From assembly GCA_030431825.1 (NCBI GenBank), contig JAUIIJ010000030.1, positions 1 through 61,902 of the forward strand: DNA of 61,902 nucleotides, in the 5' to 3' direction. Under the pieces are notes generated by a model. The model was not told the DNA's origin, made no database searches, and saw only the letters and a list, made by a program, of their open reading frames with translations. The DNA comes from Alphaproteobacteria bacterium (GTDB lineage: Bacteria > Pseudomonadota > Alphaproteobacteria > Rhodobacterales > Rhodobacteraceae). Both the position numbers and the translations under genes were made by a program. Positions 34,754 to 44,587 of this stretch are shown piece by piece; positions within the stretch are counted from its first letter, which is position 1, and each line of letters opens with the position of its first letter.

Positions 34754-35648
34754 ATCGGCTCGAAGGGCTGGATATTCCATTCCCGGTTCTTGGCCTTGAT
34801 GAACCATTACGTGATGGAGCCGGTGGCCTGCACCCAGGCTGCGGGCTGGGGCAAGCCATTGTTGCGCCATTGGTCCGAGCGACAATGACGACGGCCAGGT
34901 CGAGAACCAGGTGCAGTTTCTGCGCGGTCGGTTATTTGTGCCCAAACCTGCCTTTGATGATCTCGATGCGCTGAACGATTGGCTGCGCCTGCGCTGTGAA
35001 GAGCTGGCAAACCGGCCCCATCCCGAGCAATCGGATCGCACGATTGCAGAGCTGCTCGAAGACGAACGCGCCGAACTGCGCCCTCTGGGGCGAGCATTTG
35101 ACGGATACGTGGAAAAGACCGTTCGTGTTCGCTCCACCTGCCTGGTTCAATATGCCAGCAATCGCTACAGCGTGCCGTCCCGGTTCGCGGGGCAACATGT
35201 GTCGCTGCGCGCCTATGCAGGCCGGATCGTGCTGGTGTCGGGCCAGGATGTCATCGCCGAGCACAAGCGTCGCCTCACCCGCAATGTCAGCTATTTTGAA
35301 CCTTGGCACTACGTGCCGCTGCTGGATCGCAAGCCCGGCGCCCTGCGCGACGGTGCCCCCTTTGTGGACTGGCAACTACCTGAGGCCATGCATCGGATCA
35401 GGGAGCATTACATGGCCGGCAAAGGCGGGGATCGGGAGTTCGTCGATCTGCTTCTGCTGGCCCAGGATCACGGGATCGAGGTGGTCGAGACGGCTTGCGA
35501 ACTGGCGGTGGAACAAAACACCCTGCGCCTGCCCACCATCATCAACCTGATTAACCAGTTGGTGGAGCCGGTCATCACGCCGCTCAGCGACGCTTATACC
35601 TATCCGCAGCTGACCCTTGCGGCCCGAGGCCGATTGCAAGCGCTATGA
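34754..35648 (+). pseudogene. IS21-family istA, C-terminal remnant with frame disruption
   Basis: The upstream part reads KGWIFHSRFLALMNHYV then EPVACTQAAGWGK in one frame. After about 37 extra bases (near 34855-34890) it continues in another frame as DGQVENQVQFLRGRLFVPK to the stop. Intact IstA proteins read GWEKGQVENQV without interruption. The C-terminal block with NRYSVPSRFAG and PWHYVPLLDRKPGALRDGAPF is clear IstA. The 5' half, with most of the DDE core, is missing. The IS481 copy at 34034 may have landed within this gene, because the frame stays open through the CCTAGG. Confidence 0.8.
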
Positions 35649-35766
35649 GACGCTGTGCTCGGCTGAGGAGGCTGCCGCATGAACGCCCTCATCCATTGCC
35701 CGGCAGGCGATTTGCAACGCAAATCTGCCGAGAGGGGACCAACTGACCGCCCTGAGGCTGCATGGA

Positions 35767-36565
35767 ATGGCAGCTTGCGCCCATGATTTGCTGTCCGCGC
35801 GCAAGCCACCAAGTCTGACCACAGCGATAAAGCAACTGATCGACGCTGAGACTGTAGAGCGGCGGGTGCGCTCCATCCAGTATCAAATGAGGATTGCGAA
35901 GTTCCCCCACCACAAGGACTTCGCCACCTTCGATTACAGCGCGGCCGCCGTCACCCAGCCCCAGATCGAGCCGTTCTGCTCAGGCCAGTTCACAGAAGAG
36001 GCACACAATCTCATCCTGGTGGGCGGAACCGGCACCGGCAAAACCCACATCGCAATCGCGCTTGGAACCACCCTGATCAATAACGGCAAGAAGGCCCGTT
36101 TCTTCAACGCCGTCGACCTGATCAACGCCCTGATCAAGGAACAGGCCGAGGGCAATGCCGGGAAGATCATCCGGCAGCTCTCGGTCCTGGACTGCGTCAT
36201 CATCGACGAGCCGGGCTACATCCCGTTGCCCAAGTCCGGCGGCGCCGCTGCTCCATCTGATCGGCAAGCTCTACGAGAAGACCAGCGCCATCATCACGAC
36301 GAACCTGGAGTTCGGCGAATGGGTCTCGGTATTCGGTGACGCCGAGATGACAACCGCACTGCTCGATCGCGTCACGCACCAGCGCGCCATCATCGAAACA
36401 GGCAACACGTCCTACCGGTTCACCCGGAGTAAACAGAGCAGAAAAAAGCAACTGCCGCGCAAGCAAAGCCCCCAGACAGACTCGCCATATGAGGGCGTCC
36501 CGACTGAGCGCTTCGCGCCAAAAAGCATGGGTCAAATTCAAATGCTGAAACCGGGTCAATTTTGA
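35767..36565 (+). pseudogene. IS21-family istB, frameshifted
   Basis: ATPase helper of IS21 transposition. Walker A GGTGTGKTH and Walker [17 protein letters not shown] are read in the first frame. An extra base near 36241-36250 (in the ggcggcgcc run) then shifts the frame, and the rest ([37 protein letters not shown]) is in the next frame to 36565. An intact IstB would read SGGALL across this point. Upstream, an LTALRLHG block in the same frame suggests that the true start lies before 35767. Confidence 0.85.
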
Positions 36566-36572
36566 ACGCTCA
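36531..36572 (+). mobile_element. Right end of the IS21-type element
   Basis: Two related direct repeats, GGGTCAAATTCAA and GGGTCAATTTTGAA, are followed by CGCTCA at 36572. Repeated end sequences of this sort are usual for IS21-family transposase binding. The repC frame on the other strand ends exactly here, marking the insertion point. The left end of the element is not visible. Confidence 0.65.
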
Positions 36573-37163
36573 TTGACAAAAGAGGAAATCAATGATCGCG
36601 ATCAGCTTTTCATCGTTCTGGATTTCAGAAGGGCGCAAACGCGGAAAGGCAGCACGCGCAGCGTCCAACGCTTCGGCCACATCGAGGCCACGGATTTGCC
36701 GGATCAGATCATTGTCGCGCTCCCGGTATTCCTTTAGCCGCTCGGCAGCAAACGATGCGCTACGCAAGCGCGCCAACAAGTCGCTTGTGCGCTTGATCAA
36801 TGGTGGGAGATTGATCCCTCCGGCCGAGAGAATGCGCCCATTCTCAGCTCGCCTGCCAAAACGGCGTCCGTTGGATACACTGGTACGCAAGATCAGCCCG
36901 CGCGCCTCCAGCCGCGACTCGTTTCGAGCCACGCGGCGGATGGTGAAGCCGAACCGATCTGCCAGTCCGGAAACCTTCTCACAGAAGGCGCAGATGCAAT
37001 CTGCGTGAAAATCGTCCGCCCGAACGAGACGGCATGCGCAGCGAAGATAGCTCAAACCCTCATCGCGCAACCGCAAGCGGCTCCGCAACTTCTCCAGAAT
37101 GCGCAGCAATTCGAATGGCTTGATGTCAGCGGGCAGCCCGGGATGCCTTGGCGTGGTGCTCAT
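36570..37163 (-). pseudogene. repC (RepABC plasmid replication initiator), 5' fragment
   Basis: A 197-codon frame resembling the N-terminal part of RepC (RP-C family). The winged-helix region reads VSGLADRFGFTIRRVARNESRLEARGLILRTSVSNGRRF and is followed by GRILSAGGINLPPLI, which is characteristic. RepC is normally about 400 residues; this frame stops in the first bases of the IS21 end, which provides the TGA. Upstream repA/repB are absent, so it is a relic of a plasmid replicon, not a working origin. The start MSTTPRHPG is chosen because the earlier in-frame codons have no ribosome site or family match. Confidence 0.7.
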
Positions 37164-37500
37164 TTTGCGTCTCCCGAGGCCCTTGAGACTGGATGGAATG
37201 CCGTAGATAGAGATTATCGAGAACTTCAGTATGCCGTTGAGGTGGGTGGCCGTCCAATCAGCGGTTTTTCTTTGTCCGCCTGGCCTTATTTGCAAAGCAT
37301 TGCGAGTTCTGTCGTGGAAACCCGGGCGGCACGGTTCAGCGACCTCCTGAACGTCCTGGCGAGCATCCGGCCCACCATCTTCCAATGCCGGCACATTCCC
37401 AGAACATGCAGAAACACATCAAGAATGCCGCGTGTCAATTGCGTGCCGGTTTACCTGACCCGGTCCCGCATCGTTCTGCATGACGCCGCACGAACCAGCG
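37164..37500. other. Intergenic gap, right edge of accessory block
   Basis: About 340 bases upstream of the repC fragment with no convincing gene; the frames here are short shadows. No att repeat or tRNA was seen. The junction between foreign DNA and the serC leader lies here. Confidence 0.45.
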
Positions 37501-37502
37501 GG

Positions 37503-37603
37503 GCAAGGCTCTTTTTCTGTTGCAGTATTTTCGGGGGAAGCGTATCTCCGGCGGTGGGACACCCCTCCCCAACGAGGGGCGCTTTATCTGGAAGGGTAGC
37601 AAA
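37503..37603 (+). ncRNA. serC 5' leader, candidate serC RNA motif
   Basis: A structured leader is known upstream of serC in many alphaproteobacteria (serC RNA motif). Here the 100 bases before the ATG contain a GCAA/TTGC pairing (37503-37523) and a hairpin CCCCT/AGGGG (37562-37579) shortly before the GGAAGGG ribosome site. I cannot confirm the family consensus by eye. Confidence 0.35.
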
Positions 37604-38758
37604 ATGGCTATTGCACAACCGGCGACGCGGCCGGCCAATCCGCGTTTTTCTTCTGGCCCCTGCGCCAAGCCCCCCACCTTCGACCTTCTCAAGCTTGCGG
37701 ATGCGCCTCTGGGCCGCTCGCACCGTGCCGCGATCGGCAAGGCGAAGCTCAAGGCCGCGATCGAGGAAACCCGCGACCTGCTGGGTATTCCCGCTGATTA
37801 CAGGATCGGCATTGTTCCCGCCTCGGATACCGGCGCCTTTGAAATGGCGATGTGGAACCTGCTGGGCGCGCGTCCGGTCGAGATGCTGGCCTGGGAAAGC
37901 TTTGGCGCGGGCTGGGTCACGGATGTGGTCAAGCAACTCGGGCTCGATGCGGTGGTCAAGACCGCCGAGTACGGTGAGATCGTTGATCTGGCGGACGTCG
38001 ATTTCGACAGGGATGTCTGTTTTACCTGGAACGGCACCACGTCCGGTGTCCGGGTTCCCGGTGGCAATGCGATCCCGGCGGATCGTGCCGGCCTGACCCT
38101 GTGCGACGCCACTTCGGCCGCCTTTGCAATGGATCTGCCCTGGGACAAGCTGGATGTGGCGACCTTCTCCTGGCAGAAGGTCCTCGGTGGCGAAGCGGCA
38201 CATGGGATGCTGATCCTGAGTCCCCGCGCAGTGGAACGCCTCGAGAGCTATACGCCGGCATGGCCGCTGCCCAAGATTTTTCGCCTGACCAAGGGCGGCA
38301 AGCTGATCGAGGGCATCTTCAGCGGCGCGACGATCAACACGCCTTCGATGCTCTGTGTGGAAGATTACCTGCTGGCGCTCGACTGGGCACGTTCGGAAGG
38401 CGGCCTGAAGGGCATGATTGCCCGCGCGGACGCCAATACCGCCGCCGTGACCGATTTTGTTCAGGCGCATGACTGGATCGATTTCCTGGCAACCGACCCC
38501 GCGACACGCTCGAACACGTCTGTCTGCCTCAAGTTTACCGATGCCCGGATCACCGATGGCGCGGGCTTTGCCAAGGCCGTGGCCAAGCGTTTGGAGGTCG
38601 AGGGTATCGCGCTGGATATCGGTGCCTACCGGGATGCCCCTGCGGGCCTGCGCATCTGGTGCGGCAGCACGGTCGAAACGGCGGATATCGAGTCGATGCT
38701 GCCCTGGCTGGCATGGGCCTTCGAGGTCGAGATCGCGGCCCTGAGCCAGGCCGCCTGA
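37604..38758 (+). CDS. serC: Phosphoserine aminotransferase
   Basis: Converts 3-phosphohydroxypyruvate to phosphoserine using glutamate and PLP. The 384-residue protein starts [19 protein letters not shown], typical of the alphaproteobacterial SerC branch. WNGTTSGVR and the PLP lysine in [14 protein letters not shown] (about residue 190) are present. GGAAGGG lies 9 bases before the ATG; the frame is open further upstream but within the leader. It is followed after 90 bp by serA. Confidence 0.96.
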   Translation: MAIAQPATRPANPRFSSGPCAKPPTFDLLKLADAPLGRSHRAAIGKAKLKAAIEETRDLLGIPADYRIGIVPASDTGAFEMAMWNLLGARPVEMLAWESFGAGWVTDVVKQLGLDAVVKTAEYGEIVDLADVDFDRDVCFTWNGTTSGVRVPGGNAIPADRAGLTLCDATSAAFAMDLPWDKLDVATFSWQKVLGGEAAHGMLILSPRAVERLESYTPAWPLPKIFRLTKGGKLIEGIFSGATINTPSMLCVEDYLLALDWARSEGGLKGMIARADANTAAVTDFVQAHDWIDFLATDPATRSNTSVCLKFTDARITDGAGFAKAVAKRLEVEGIALDIGAYRDAPAGLRIWCGSTVETADIESMLPWLAWAFEVEIAALSQAA

Positions 38759-38848
38759 GTCACGATATTCCGGCTCCGGACAGGTCCGGGGCCACCTTTC
38801 CCAATTCCCCAGTCAGGAGAATCCGGCTCTGTTCCGGAAAAATCAACA

Positions 38849-40447
38849 ATGACCAAGCCCAAAGTACTCGTTTCCGACAAACTGTCCCCGACCGCCGTGC
38901 AGATTTTCCGTGATCGCGGCATCGATGTGGATTTCGAACCCGATCTTGGCAAGGACAAGGAAAAACTGGCCGAGGTGATCGGCCAGTATGACGGTCTTGC
39001 CATTCGCAGCGCCACCAAGGTGACGGAAACCATCCTGCGCAACGCCGACAGGCTGCGCGTCGTGGGACGCGCCGGAATCGGCACCGACAATGTCGACAAG
39101 GAAGCCGCCTCCAAGAAGGGCGTGATCGTGATGAACACGCCGTTCGGCAACATGATCACCACCGCCGAACACGCCATCGCGATGATGTTTGCCGTCGCGC
39201 GCCAGATCCCCGAAGCCTCGGCCAGCACCCATGCCGGCAAGTGGGAAAAATCCAAGTTCATGGGCGTCGAACTGACCGGCAAGACATTGGGCGTGATCGG
39301 GGCCGGCAATATCGGTGGCATCGTGTGCGACCGTGCGCGTGGACTAAAAATGAAAGTCATCGCCTATGACCCGTTCCTGAGCGAGGAAAAGGCGCAGAAG
39401 ATGGGTGTCGAGAAAGTCGAGCTCGACGCACTTCTGGCCCGGGCCGATTTCATCACGCTGCATGTTCCGCTGACCGATCAGACCCGCAACATCCTGTCCG
39501 CCGAAAACCTCGCCAGGACCAAGAAGGGGGTGCGGATCATCAACTGCGCGCGCGGTGGGCTGGTGGACGAGGCCGCGCTGGCCGAACTGCTGAAGTCCGG
39601 ACATGTCGCCGGGGCCGCGTTCGATGTATTTGCCGAGGAACCTGCCACGGAAAACCCGCTGTTCAACCTGCCCAATGTGGTCTGCACGCCGCATCTGGGC
39701 GCGGCGACGACCGAGGCACAGGAAAACGTCGCCCTGCAGGTTGCCGAGCAGATGTCGAACTACCTGCTGACCGGTGCGGTCGAAAACGCGCTGAACATGC
39801 CGAGCGTTACCGCCGAAGAGGCCAAGGTGATGGGCCCTTGGGTCAAGCTGGCGGGTCATCTCGGCGCATTCATCGGACAGATGACAGACGAGCCGATGAA
39901 GGCAATCAACATCCTTTATGACGGCGTTGTGTCCGAAATGAACCTCGAGGCGCTGAACTGTGCCGTGGTGGCAGGGATCATGAAACGTGCCAACCCCGAG
40001 GTCAACATGGTCAGCGCGCAGGTCATCGCCAAGGAGCGCGGCATCAAGATCAGCACCACCAATCAGGACAAGTCGGGCGCGTTTGACGGTTACATCAAGG
40101 TGACCGTGGTGACCGAAAAGCGCGAACGCTCGATCGCGGGCACGGTGTTTTCGGACGGCAAGCCCCGATTTATCCAGATCAAGGGTATCAATATCGATGC
40201 CGAGGTGGGCGCGCACATGCTCTATACCACCAACGACGACGTGCCGGGCATCATCGGCACGCTGGGCCAGACCATGGGCGAGAACGGCGTGAACATCGCC
40301 AATTTCACTTTGGGACGCTCTGACAAGGGGGGCGAGGCGATCGCGCTTCTCTATGTGGACGCCGAGGTACCCGCCCCGGTGCGCGAAAAGCTGGCCGGCA
40401 CGGGCATGTTCCGCCAGATCAAGCCGCTGCAATTCGACGTGGCCTGA
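38849..40447 (+). CDS. serA: D-3-phosphoglycerate dehydrogenase
   Basis: First step of serine biosynthesis. The 532-residue long form has the NAD-binding GVIGAGNIGGIV (about 149-160), the catalytic Arg in INCARGG, the Glu in FAEEP and the His in CTPHLGAAT. The allosteric-substrate-binding domain and a C-terminal ACT domain (DDVPGIIGTLGQTMGENGVNIANFTLGR) follow; the ACT domain allows serine feedback. It forms an operon with serC and is closed by a strong terminator. Confidence 0.97.
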   Translation: MTKPKVLVSDKLSPTAVQIFRDRGIDVDFEPDLGKDKEKLAEVIGQYDGLAIRSATKVTETILRNADRLRVVGRAGIGTDNVDKEAASKKGVIVMNTPFGNMITTAEHAIAMMFAVARQIPEASASTHAGKWEKSKFMGVELTGKTLGVIGAGNIGGIVCDRARGLKMKVIAYDPFLSEEKAQKMGVEKVELDALLARADFITLHVPLTDQTRNILSAENLARTKKGVRIINCARGGLVDEAALAELLKSGHVAGAAFDVFAEEPATENPLFNLPNVVCTPHLGAATTEAQENVALQVAEQMSNYLLTGAVENALNMPSVTAEEAKVMGPWVKLAGHLGAFIGQMTDEPMKAINILYDGVVSEMNLEALNCAVVAGIMKRANPEVNMVSAQVIAKERGIKISTTNQDKSGAFDGYIKVTVVTEKRERSIAGTVFSDGKPRFIQIKGINIDAEVGAHMLYTTNDDVPGIIGTLGQTMGENGVNIANFTLGRSDKGGEAIALLYVDAEVPAPVREKLAGTGMFRQIKPLQFDVA

Positions 40448-40476
40448 TCGCGACCTGCGCGGGAAACCGCATTTTG

Positions 40477-40508
40477 CGCCGTCTGCCCGGCCGGGCGGAC
40501 GGCGTTTT
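40477..40508 (+). terminator. Rho-independent terminator after serA
   Basis: A long GC-rich stem from CGCCGTC (40477) to GACGGCG (40498-40504), with internal CCCGG/CCGGG pairing, is followed by TTTT. It is 30 bases past the serA stop. Confidence 0.85.
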
Positions 40509-40574
40509 GGTTTGCGACGGACGCATCGCAACTCTGTGCTTTTCATCGGCGCCGCGCTGCGCTAGCCCACGCAC

Positions 40575-41303
40575 ATGACACAACCTGTTTACGCGATCGG
40601 CGACATTCACGGCCAGCTCGGCTTTCTCGAAACGGCTCTCGATCTTATCGCCGCCGACGGAGGCGATGACGCGGAGATCGTGTTTCTCGGTGATCTCGTG
40701 GATCGCGGCCCTCAATCGCGGGATGTGATCGAGCGTCTGATGCAGGGACAGGCGGCCGGAAAGAAATGGCACGTCATCAAGGGCAATCATGACCGGATGT
40801 TCCATCGTTTCGTGACCGAGGGGCACGAGCACGATGATCGCATCCTGTCCGGGATCGGCTGGCTGCACCCGCGATTGGGCGGACCTGCCACGCTTGCATC
40901 CTATGGGGTCGATGTCGAAACAGATCTCTCCCTGACGCGCCTTCATGCCGAAGCGCAGCACGCGGTGCCGCAGACGCATCTGGACTATCTGAAGCATCTG
41001 CCACTGTATCTCGAGCGCGATGACCTGCTGTTCGTACACGCGGGCATCGCACCGGGCGTTGCGTTGCAGGATCAGGCCGAAGATGACCTGATCTGGATCC
41101 GGGATCCGTTTCTCAAGAATACCGACAGCCACCCGTGGCTTGTGGTGCATGGCCATACGGCGCTGGATTTCCCGTTCCATTTCGGCAATCGCGTCGATCT
41201 GGATGGCGGTGCCGGCTATGGCCGCCCGATCATCCCGGCCGTGTTCGAAGGGCGCGATTGCTGGTTGCTGAGCAAGGGCGGGCGGGTGCGGTTGACGCCC
41301 TAA
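40575..41303 (+). CDS. Metallophosphoesterase, serine/threonine phosphatase family
   Basis: A 242-residue PPP-family phosphatase with all metal motifs: GDIHGQ (9-14), GDLVDRGPQ (about 40), GNHDRM (about 70) and the distal His residues in VHAGIAP and VHGHTALD. Bacterial relatives act as protein phosphatases or Ap4A hydrolases. Its stop overlaps the stop of the convergent PLP enzyme by 4 bases. Confidence 0.9.
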   Translation: MTQPVYAIGDIHGQLGFLETALDLIAADGGDDAEIVFLGDLVDRGPQSRDVIERLMQGQAAGKKWHVIKGNHDRMFHRFVTEGHEHDDRILSGIGWLHPRLGGPATLASYGVDVETDLSLTRLHAEAQHAVPQTHLDYLKHLPLYLERDDLLFVHAGIAPGVALQDQAEDDLIWIRDPFLKNTDSHPWLVVHGHTALDFPFHFGNRVDLDGGAGYGRPIIPAVFEGRDCWLLSKGGRVRLTP

Positions 41304-42265
41304 TCTTCGTCCCAGAGATCGGTTGACAGGTACTTCAGACCGCTGTCGCAGATAATCACACCGATGCGGCCACCGGCCTCTGACCCGGCCAGCAGGTCAA
41401 GCGCCGCCGCCACGTTTGCGCCGGCAGAAAACCCTGCGAAAATGCCCTCTTCGCGCGCCAGTGCCCGTGCAGTCTCGCGCGCGGTGTCGCCGCTGATCGT
41501 GCAGAAACCGTGCACCAGCCTGGCATCCAGCAAGGACAGGTCCGGCATGGCGTAACCACCACCCTGGATCGGGTGGCCGGGACGGGTCACTTCCTGCCCG
41601 GCGAGCGCCGCCGCGCCCTCGGGTTCGACCACATAGCCGCGCAATGCGCCGTTGCGTTGCCGCAAGGCCCGCATCGTACCGCCAAAGGTGCCGCCGGAGC
41701 CTGCGAAATCTGCAAACGCGGTCAGGCTGCCATCGCTGTCCGCCCAGAGCTCGGGTCCGGTGGTGTCGAAATGGGCCTGCGCGTTGCCCGGATGCGCGAA
41801 CTGGTTGGCGCGAAACGCCCCGCGCTCGGCGGTGATGCGTTGCGCCGCGTCCTCGACCAGCGCCAGATCGGCGCCGGATACCTCGCCGGCAATGCTGTTC
41901 TCGGCCTGATCGACCAGCACGACCTCGGCGCCAAGCGCGGCCATCATCCTTGCCCGCTCGGGGGAATTGCCCCGGCTCATCACCGCGACGAACGGATGGC
42001 CCACCACCGAGCAGACAATCGCCAGCCCGGTGCCCATGTTGCCGCTGGTCAACTCGACAACGGTCTGCCCCGGCGCAAGGGAACCGTCCGCGCGTGCCGC
42101 GTCGATAATGCCGCGTGCGGCGCGGTCTTTCTTGGAAAAGCCGGGATTGAGATAGTCCAGCTTGGCCAGGATGCGTCCCCTGAGCCCGCGGGATTCAACC
42201 ATCCGGTCCAGCCAGACAGATGGCGTTCGCCCGATTGCCCCGAGTATCGAATCGCTCGCGCTCAT
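41300..42265 (-). CDS. PLP-dependent cysteine synthase-family enzyme
   Basis: A 321-residue fold-type II PLP enzyme. The Schiff-base lysine is in [11 protein letters not shown] (about residue 41), the substrate loop [12 protein letters not shown] follows, and a glycine-rich phosphate loop GSGGTFGG is near 175. These match the CysK/CysM and cystathionine beta-synthase group. The start MSASDSILG overlaps the tdh stop by 4 bases (ATGA), so it is the third gene of the kbl-tdh operon. That place suggests an amino-acid lyase or synthase role connected with threonine or serine, not necessarily sulfur assimilation. Confidence 0.88.
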   Translation of the reverse strand: MSASDSILGAIGRTPSVWLDRMVESRGLRGRILAKLDYLNPGFSKKDRAARGIIDAARADGSLAPGQTVVELTSGNMGTGLAIVCSVVGHPFVAVMSRGNSPERARMMAALGAEVVLVDQAENSIAGEVSGADLALVEDAAQRITAERGAFRANQFAHPGNAQAHFDTTGPELWADSDGSLTAFADFAGSGGTFGGTMRALRQRNGALRGYVVEPEGAAALAGQEVTRPGHPIQGGGYAMPDLSLLDARLVHGFCTISGDTARETARALAREEGIFAGFSAGANVAAALDLLAGSEAGGRIGVIICDSGLKYLSTDLWDED

Positions 42266-43299
42266 GTCCAGTCGAGCACCACTTTGCCGCTCTGCCCGGA
42301 TTTCATCGCCGCGAATCCTTCGGCGAAATTCTCGGCGGCAAAGCGGTGGGTGATCACGCCGCTTACATCCAGGCCGTTCTGCAACATCGCGATCATCTTG
42401 TACCATGTTTCAAAGATCTCGCGACCATAGACGCCCTTGATGGTGATCGCCTTGAACACGATACGCGACCAGTCCACCGGCGATTTGCCCGGCGGAATGC
42501 CCAGCATCGCAATGCGCCCGCCCATGGTCATTGCCTCGACCATCTGATCCAGCGCCCGCTGGTTGCCCGACATTTCCATGCCGACGTCAAAGCCCTGTTT
42601 CATGCCCAGCCGTCCGATCACGGCGTCGAGATCCTCGTTTGCCACATTGACCGGCACCACATCGGCGACCCTGGCCGCCAGATCAAGCCGCGCCTGATTG
42701 ATGTCGGTGATCGCCACATGACGCGCGCCCACGTGGCGGGCAACGGCGGCGGCCATGATGCCGATCGGCCCGGCGCCCGTGATCAGGACGTCCTCACCCA
42801 CCAGATCAAAGCTCAGCGCAGTGTGCACGGCGTTGCCAAGCGGGTCGAGAACGGCCCCGATATCGTCGCTGATTTCGTCCGGCAGGAGAACGACATTGAA
42901 TGCCGGCAGCCGAAGGTATTGCGCAAACGCGCCCTGTTCATTGACCCCGATGCCACGGGTTTCGGGATCAAGGTGAAACTTGCCCGCGCGCACCTGTCGC
43001 GATTGGTGCCCGATCAGGTGGCCTTCGCCGCTGCACCGCTGGCCGATCTCGAGATCTTCGACATTCCGGCCGATCTCGACAATCTCGCCTGCGAACTCGT
43101 GGCCGGTGATCAGCGGGACAGGCACGGTTTTTTCCGCCCACTCGTCCCAGTTCCAGATGTGCACATCGGTGCCGCAGATGCCGGTCTTGTTGATCCTGAT
43201 CAGCACGTCATCCGGGCCGATTTCGGGAACAGGGGCGTCGACCATCCACAGCCCTTCGGCGGATCGGGATTTTTCGAGCGCTTTCATCGTGTTCTTCAT
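42262..43299 (-). CDS. tdh: L-threonine 3-dehydrogenase
   Basis: Zinc-dependent medium-chain dehydrogenase oxidising threonine to 2-amino-3-oxobutyrate with NAD. The 345-residue protein has the catalytic-zinc start [20 protein letters not shown] and [12 protein letters not shown], and the nucleotide-binding [20 protein letters not shown]. The structural-zinc loop is atypical: [19 protein letters not shown] has fewer cysteines than the usual four. GGAG precedes the ATG, which overlaps the kbl stop. The product decarboxylates spontaneously to aminoacetone if Kbl does not trap it. Confidence 0.95.
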   Translation of the reverse strand: MKNTMKALEKSRSAEGLWMVDAPVPEIGPDDVLIRINKTGICGTDVHIWNWDEWAEKTVPVPLITGHEFAGEIVEIGRNVEDLEIGQRCSGEGHLIGHQSRQVRAGKFHLDPETRGIGVNEQGAFAQYLRLPAFNVVLLPDEISDDIGAVLDPLGNAVHTALSFDLVGEDVLITGAGPIGIMAAAVARHVGARHVAITDINQARLDLAARVADVVPVNVANEDLDAVIGRLGMKQGFDVGMEMSGNQRALDQMVEAMTMGGRIAMLGIPPGKSPVDWSRIVFKAITIKGVYGREIFETWYKMIAMLQNGLDVSGVITHRFAAENFAEGFAAMKSGQSGKVVLDWT

Positions 43300-44483
43300 G
43301 AGATCACTCCGAGATCCCTGCCGACGGTGCCAAAGGCAGCCAGCGCCCGGTCGAGCTCGTCGCGCGTCAGCGCCGCGTTCATCTGTGTGCGGATGCGGGC
43401 CTGTCCACGCGGAACCACAGGAAAGAAAAAGCCTGAAACATAAACGCCTTCATCAAACAGGCGGGCGGCCATGTCCTGTGCCAAATGCGCCTCGCCCAAC
43501 ATCACGGGGACGATGGGATGCTCTCCCGGCAACAGGTCGAAACCCAGGTCTTCAAGCCCCGCGCGCCAATAACGCGCGTTGTCAAACAGCCGTGCGCGCA
43601 GATCGCCGCCGTTTTCCACCAGCCGGATCGCCTCGATGCCGGCGGCGACGATGGCCGGAGGCAGCGAGTTCGAGAACAGGTAGGGCCGTGCGCGCTGGCG
43701 CAACAGGTCGATCACCGGCTGCGGACCCGCCACATAGCCGCCAATGGCCCCGCCAAGCGCCTTGCCCAACGTGCCTGTCAGGATATCGGCCCGCACCCCG
43801 AAATGGTCCGGCGTACCCGCGCCGTTCGGGCCCATGAAACCGGTGGCGTGACAGTCATCGACCATCAGGATCGCATCATACTGATCGGCCAGAGCGCGGA
43901 TCTCGGGCAGCCTGGCAAGATAGCCATCCATGCTGAATACGCCATCGGTGGCGATCATGACGTGACGCGCCCCCTCATCGCGCGCCGCCTTGAGCTTGGT
44001 TTCGAGATCGGCCATGTCCGAGTTGGCATAGCGGTAGCGCTTGGCCTTGCAGAGGCGAATGCCGTCGATGATCGACGCGTGGTTCAGCGCATCGGAAATC
44101 ACCGCGTCTTCCGGGCCGAGCAGCGGTTCGAAAACCCCGCCATTGGCATCGAAGCAGGCGGCGAACAGGATCGAGTCGTCGGTTTCAAGGAAGCCGGCCA
44201 GACGTTTTTCGAGATCACGGTGCAAATCCTGTGTGCCACAGATGAACCGCACGCTCGCCATGCCGAAGCCGCGGGGTTCCATCGCGGCGCGGGCGGCGGA
44301 AATCAGGTTGGGATGGTCGGCCAGTCCAAGATAGTTGTTGGCACACAGGTTGATGACCTGGCGGTCACCGACTTCGATTTCGCCGCCTTGTGGCGAGGTG
44401 ATCATGCGCTCGCGCTTGGTCATCCCTTCGGCATCGATCTGGGCGAGCGTTTCGGAAATATGTGACAGGAATGCTTGGGACAT
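43296..44483 (-). CDS. kbl: Glycine C-acetyltransferase (2-amino-3-ketobutyrate CoA ligase)
   Basis: A 395-residue alpha-oxoamine synthase splitting 2-amino-3-oxobutyrate with CoA into glycine and acetyl-CoA. It has [52 protein letters not shown] and the PLP lysine in [18 protein letters not shown] good GGAGG ribosome site precedes the ATG. First gene of the kbl-tdh-PLP enzyme operon. Confidence 0.97.
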   Translation of the reverse strand: MSQAFLSHISETLAQIDAEGMTKRERMITSPQGGEIEVGDRQVINLCANNYLGLADHPNLISAARAAMEPRGFGMASVRFICGTQDLHRDLEKRLAGFLETDDSILFAACFDANGGVFEPLLGPEDAVISDALNHASIIDGIRLCKAKRYRYANSDMADLETKLKAARDEGARHVMIATDGVFSMDGYLARLPEIRALADQYDAILMVDDCHATGFMGPNGAGTPDHFGVRADILTGTLGKALGGAIGGYVAGPQPVIDLLRQRARPYLFSNSLPPAIVAAGIEAIRLVENGGDLRARLFDNARYWRAGLEDLGFDLLPGEHPIVPVMLGEAHLAQDMAARLFDEGVYVSGFFFPVVPRGQARIRTQMNAALTRDELDRALAAFGTVGRDLGVIS

Positions 44484-44523
44484 GATGGACCTCCGTTCGA
44501 GTCGGCTTCTACCATAGCGGATT

Positions 44524-44545
44524 AAATTCCGAAATAGGGGAATTT
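44524..44545 (-). promoter_or_regulatory. Palindrome upstream of kbl
   Basis: AAATTCC (44524-44530) and GGAATTT (44539-44545) form an inverted repeat around eight bases in the AT-rich 100-bp gap before kbl. It is a candidate operator; an Lrp/AsnC-type regulator is a common controller of threonine catabolism, but none is encoded here. Confidence 0.4.
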
Positions 44546-44587
44546 GTTATAATGGAAAAAAATCCGCCAAACCGGAATATCTCAATA

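Noticed and set aside
37005..38096. 363-codon plus-strand frame overlapping repC and serC
   Set aside because: It covers the antisense of the repC fragment and then an alternative frame of serC; neither half resembles a protein family.
39344..40546. 400-codon minus-strand frame opposite serA
   Set aside because: It is antisense to the conserved catalytic and ACT domains of SerA and has no family motif or ribosome site.
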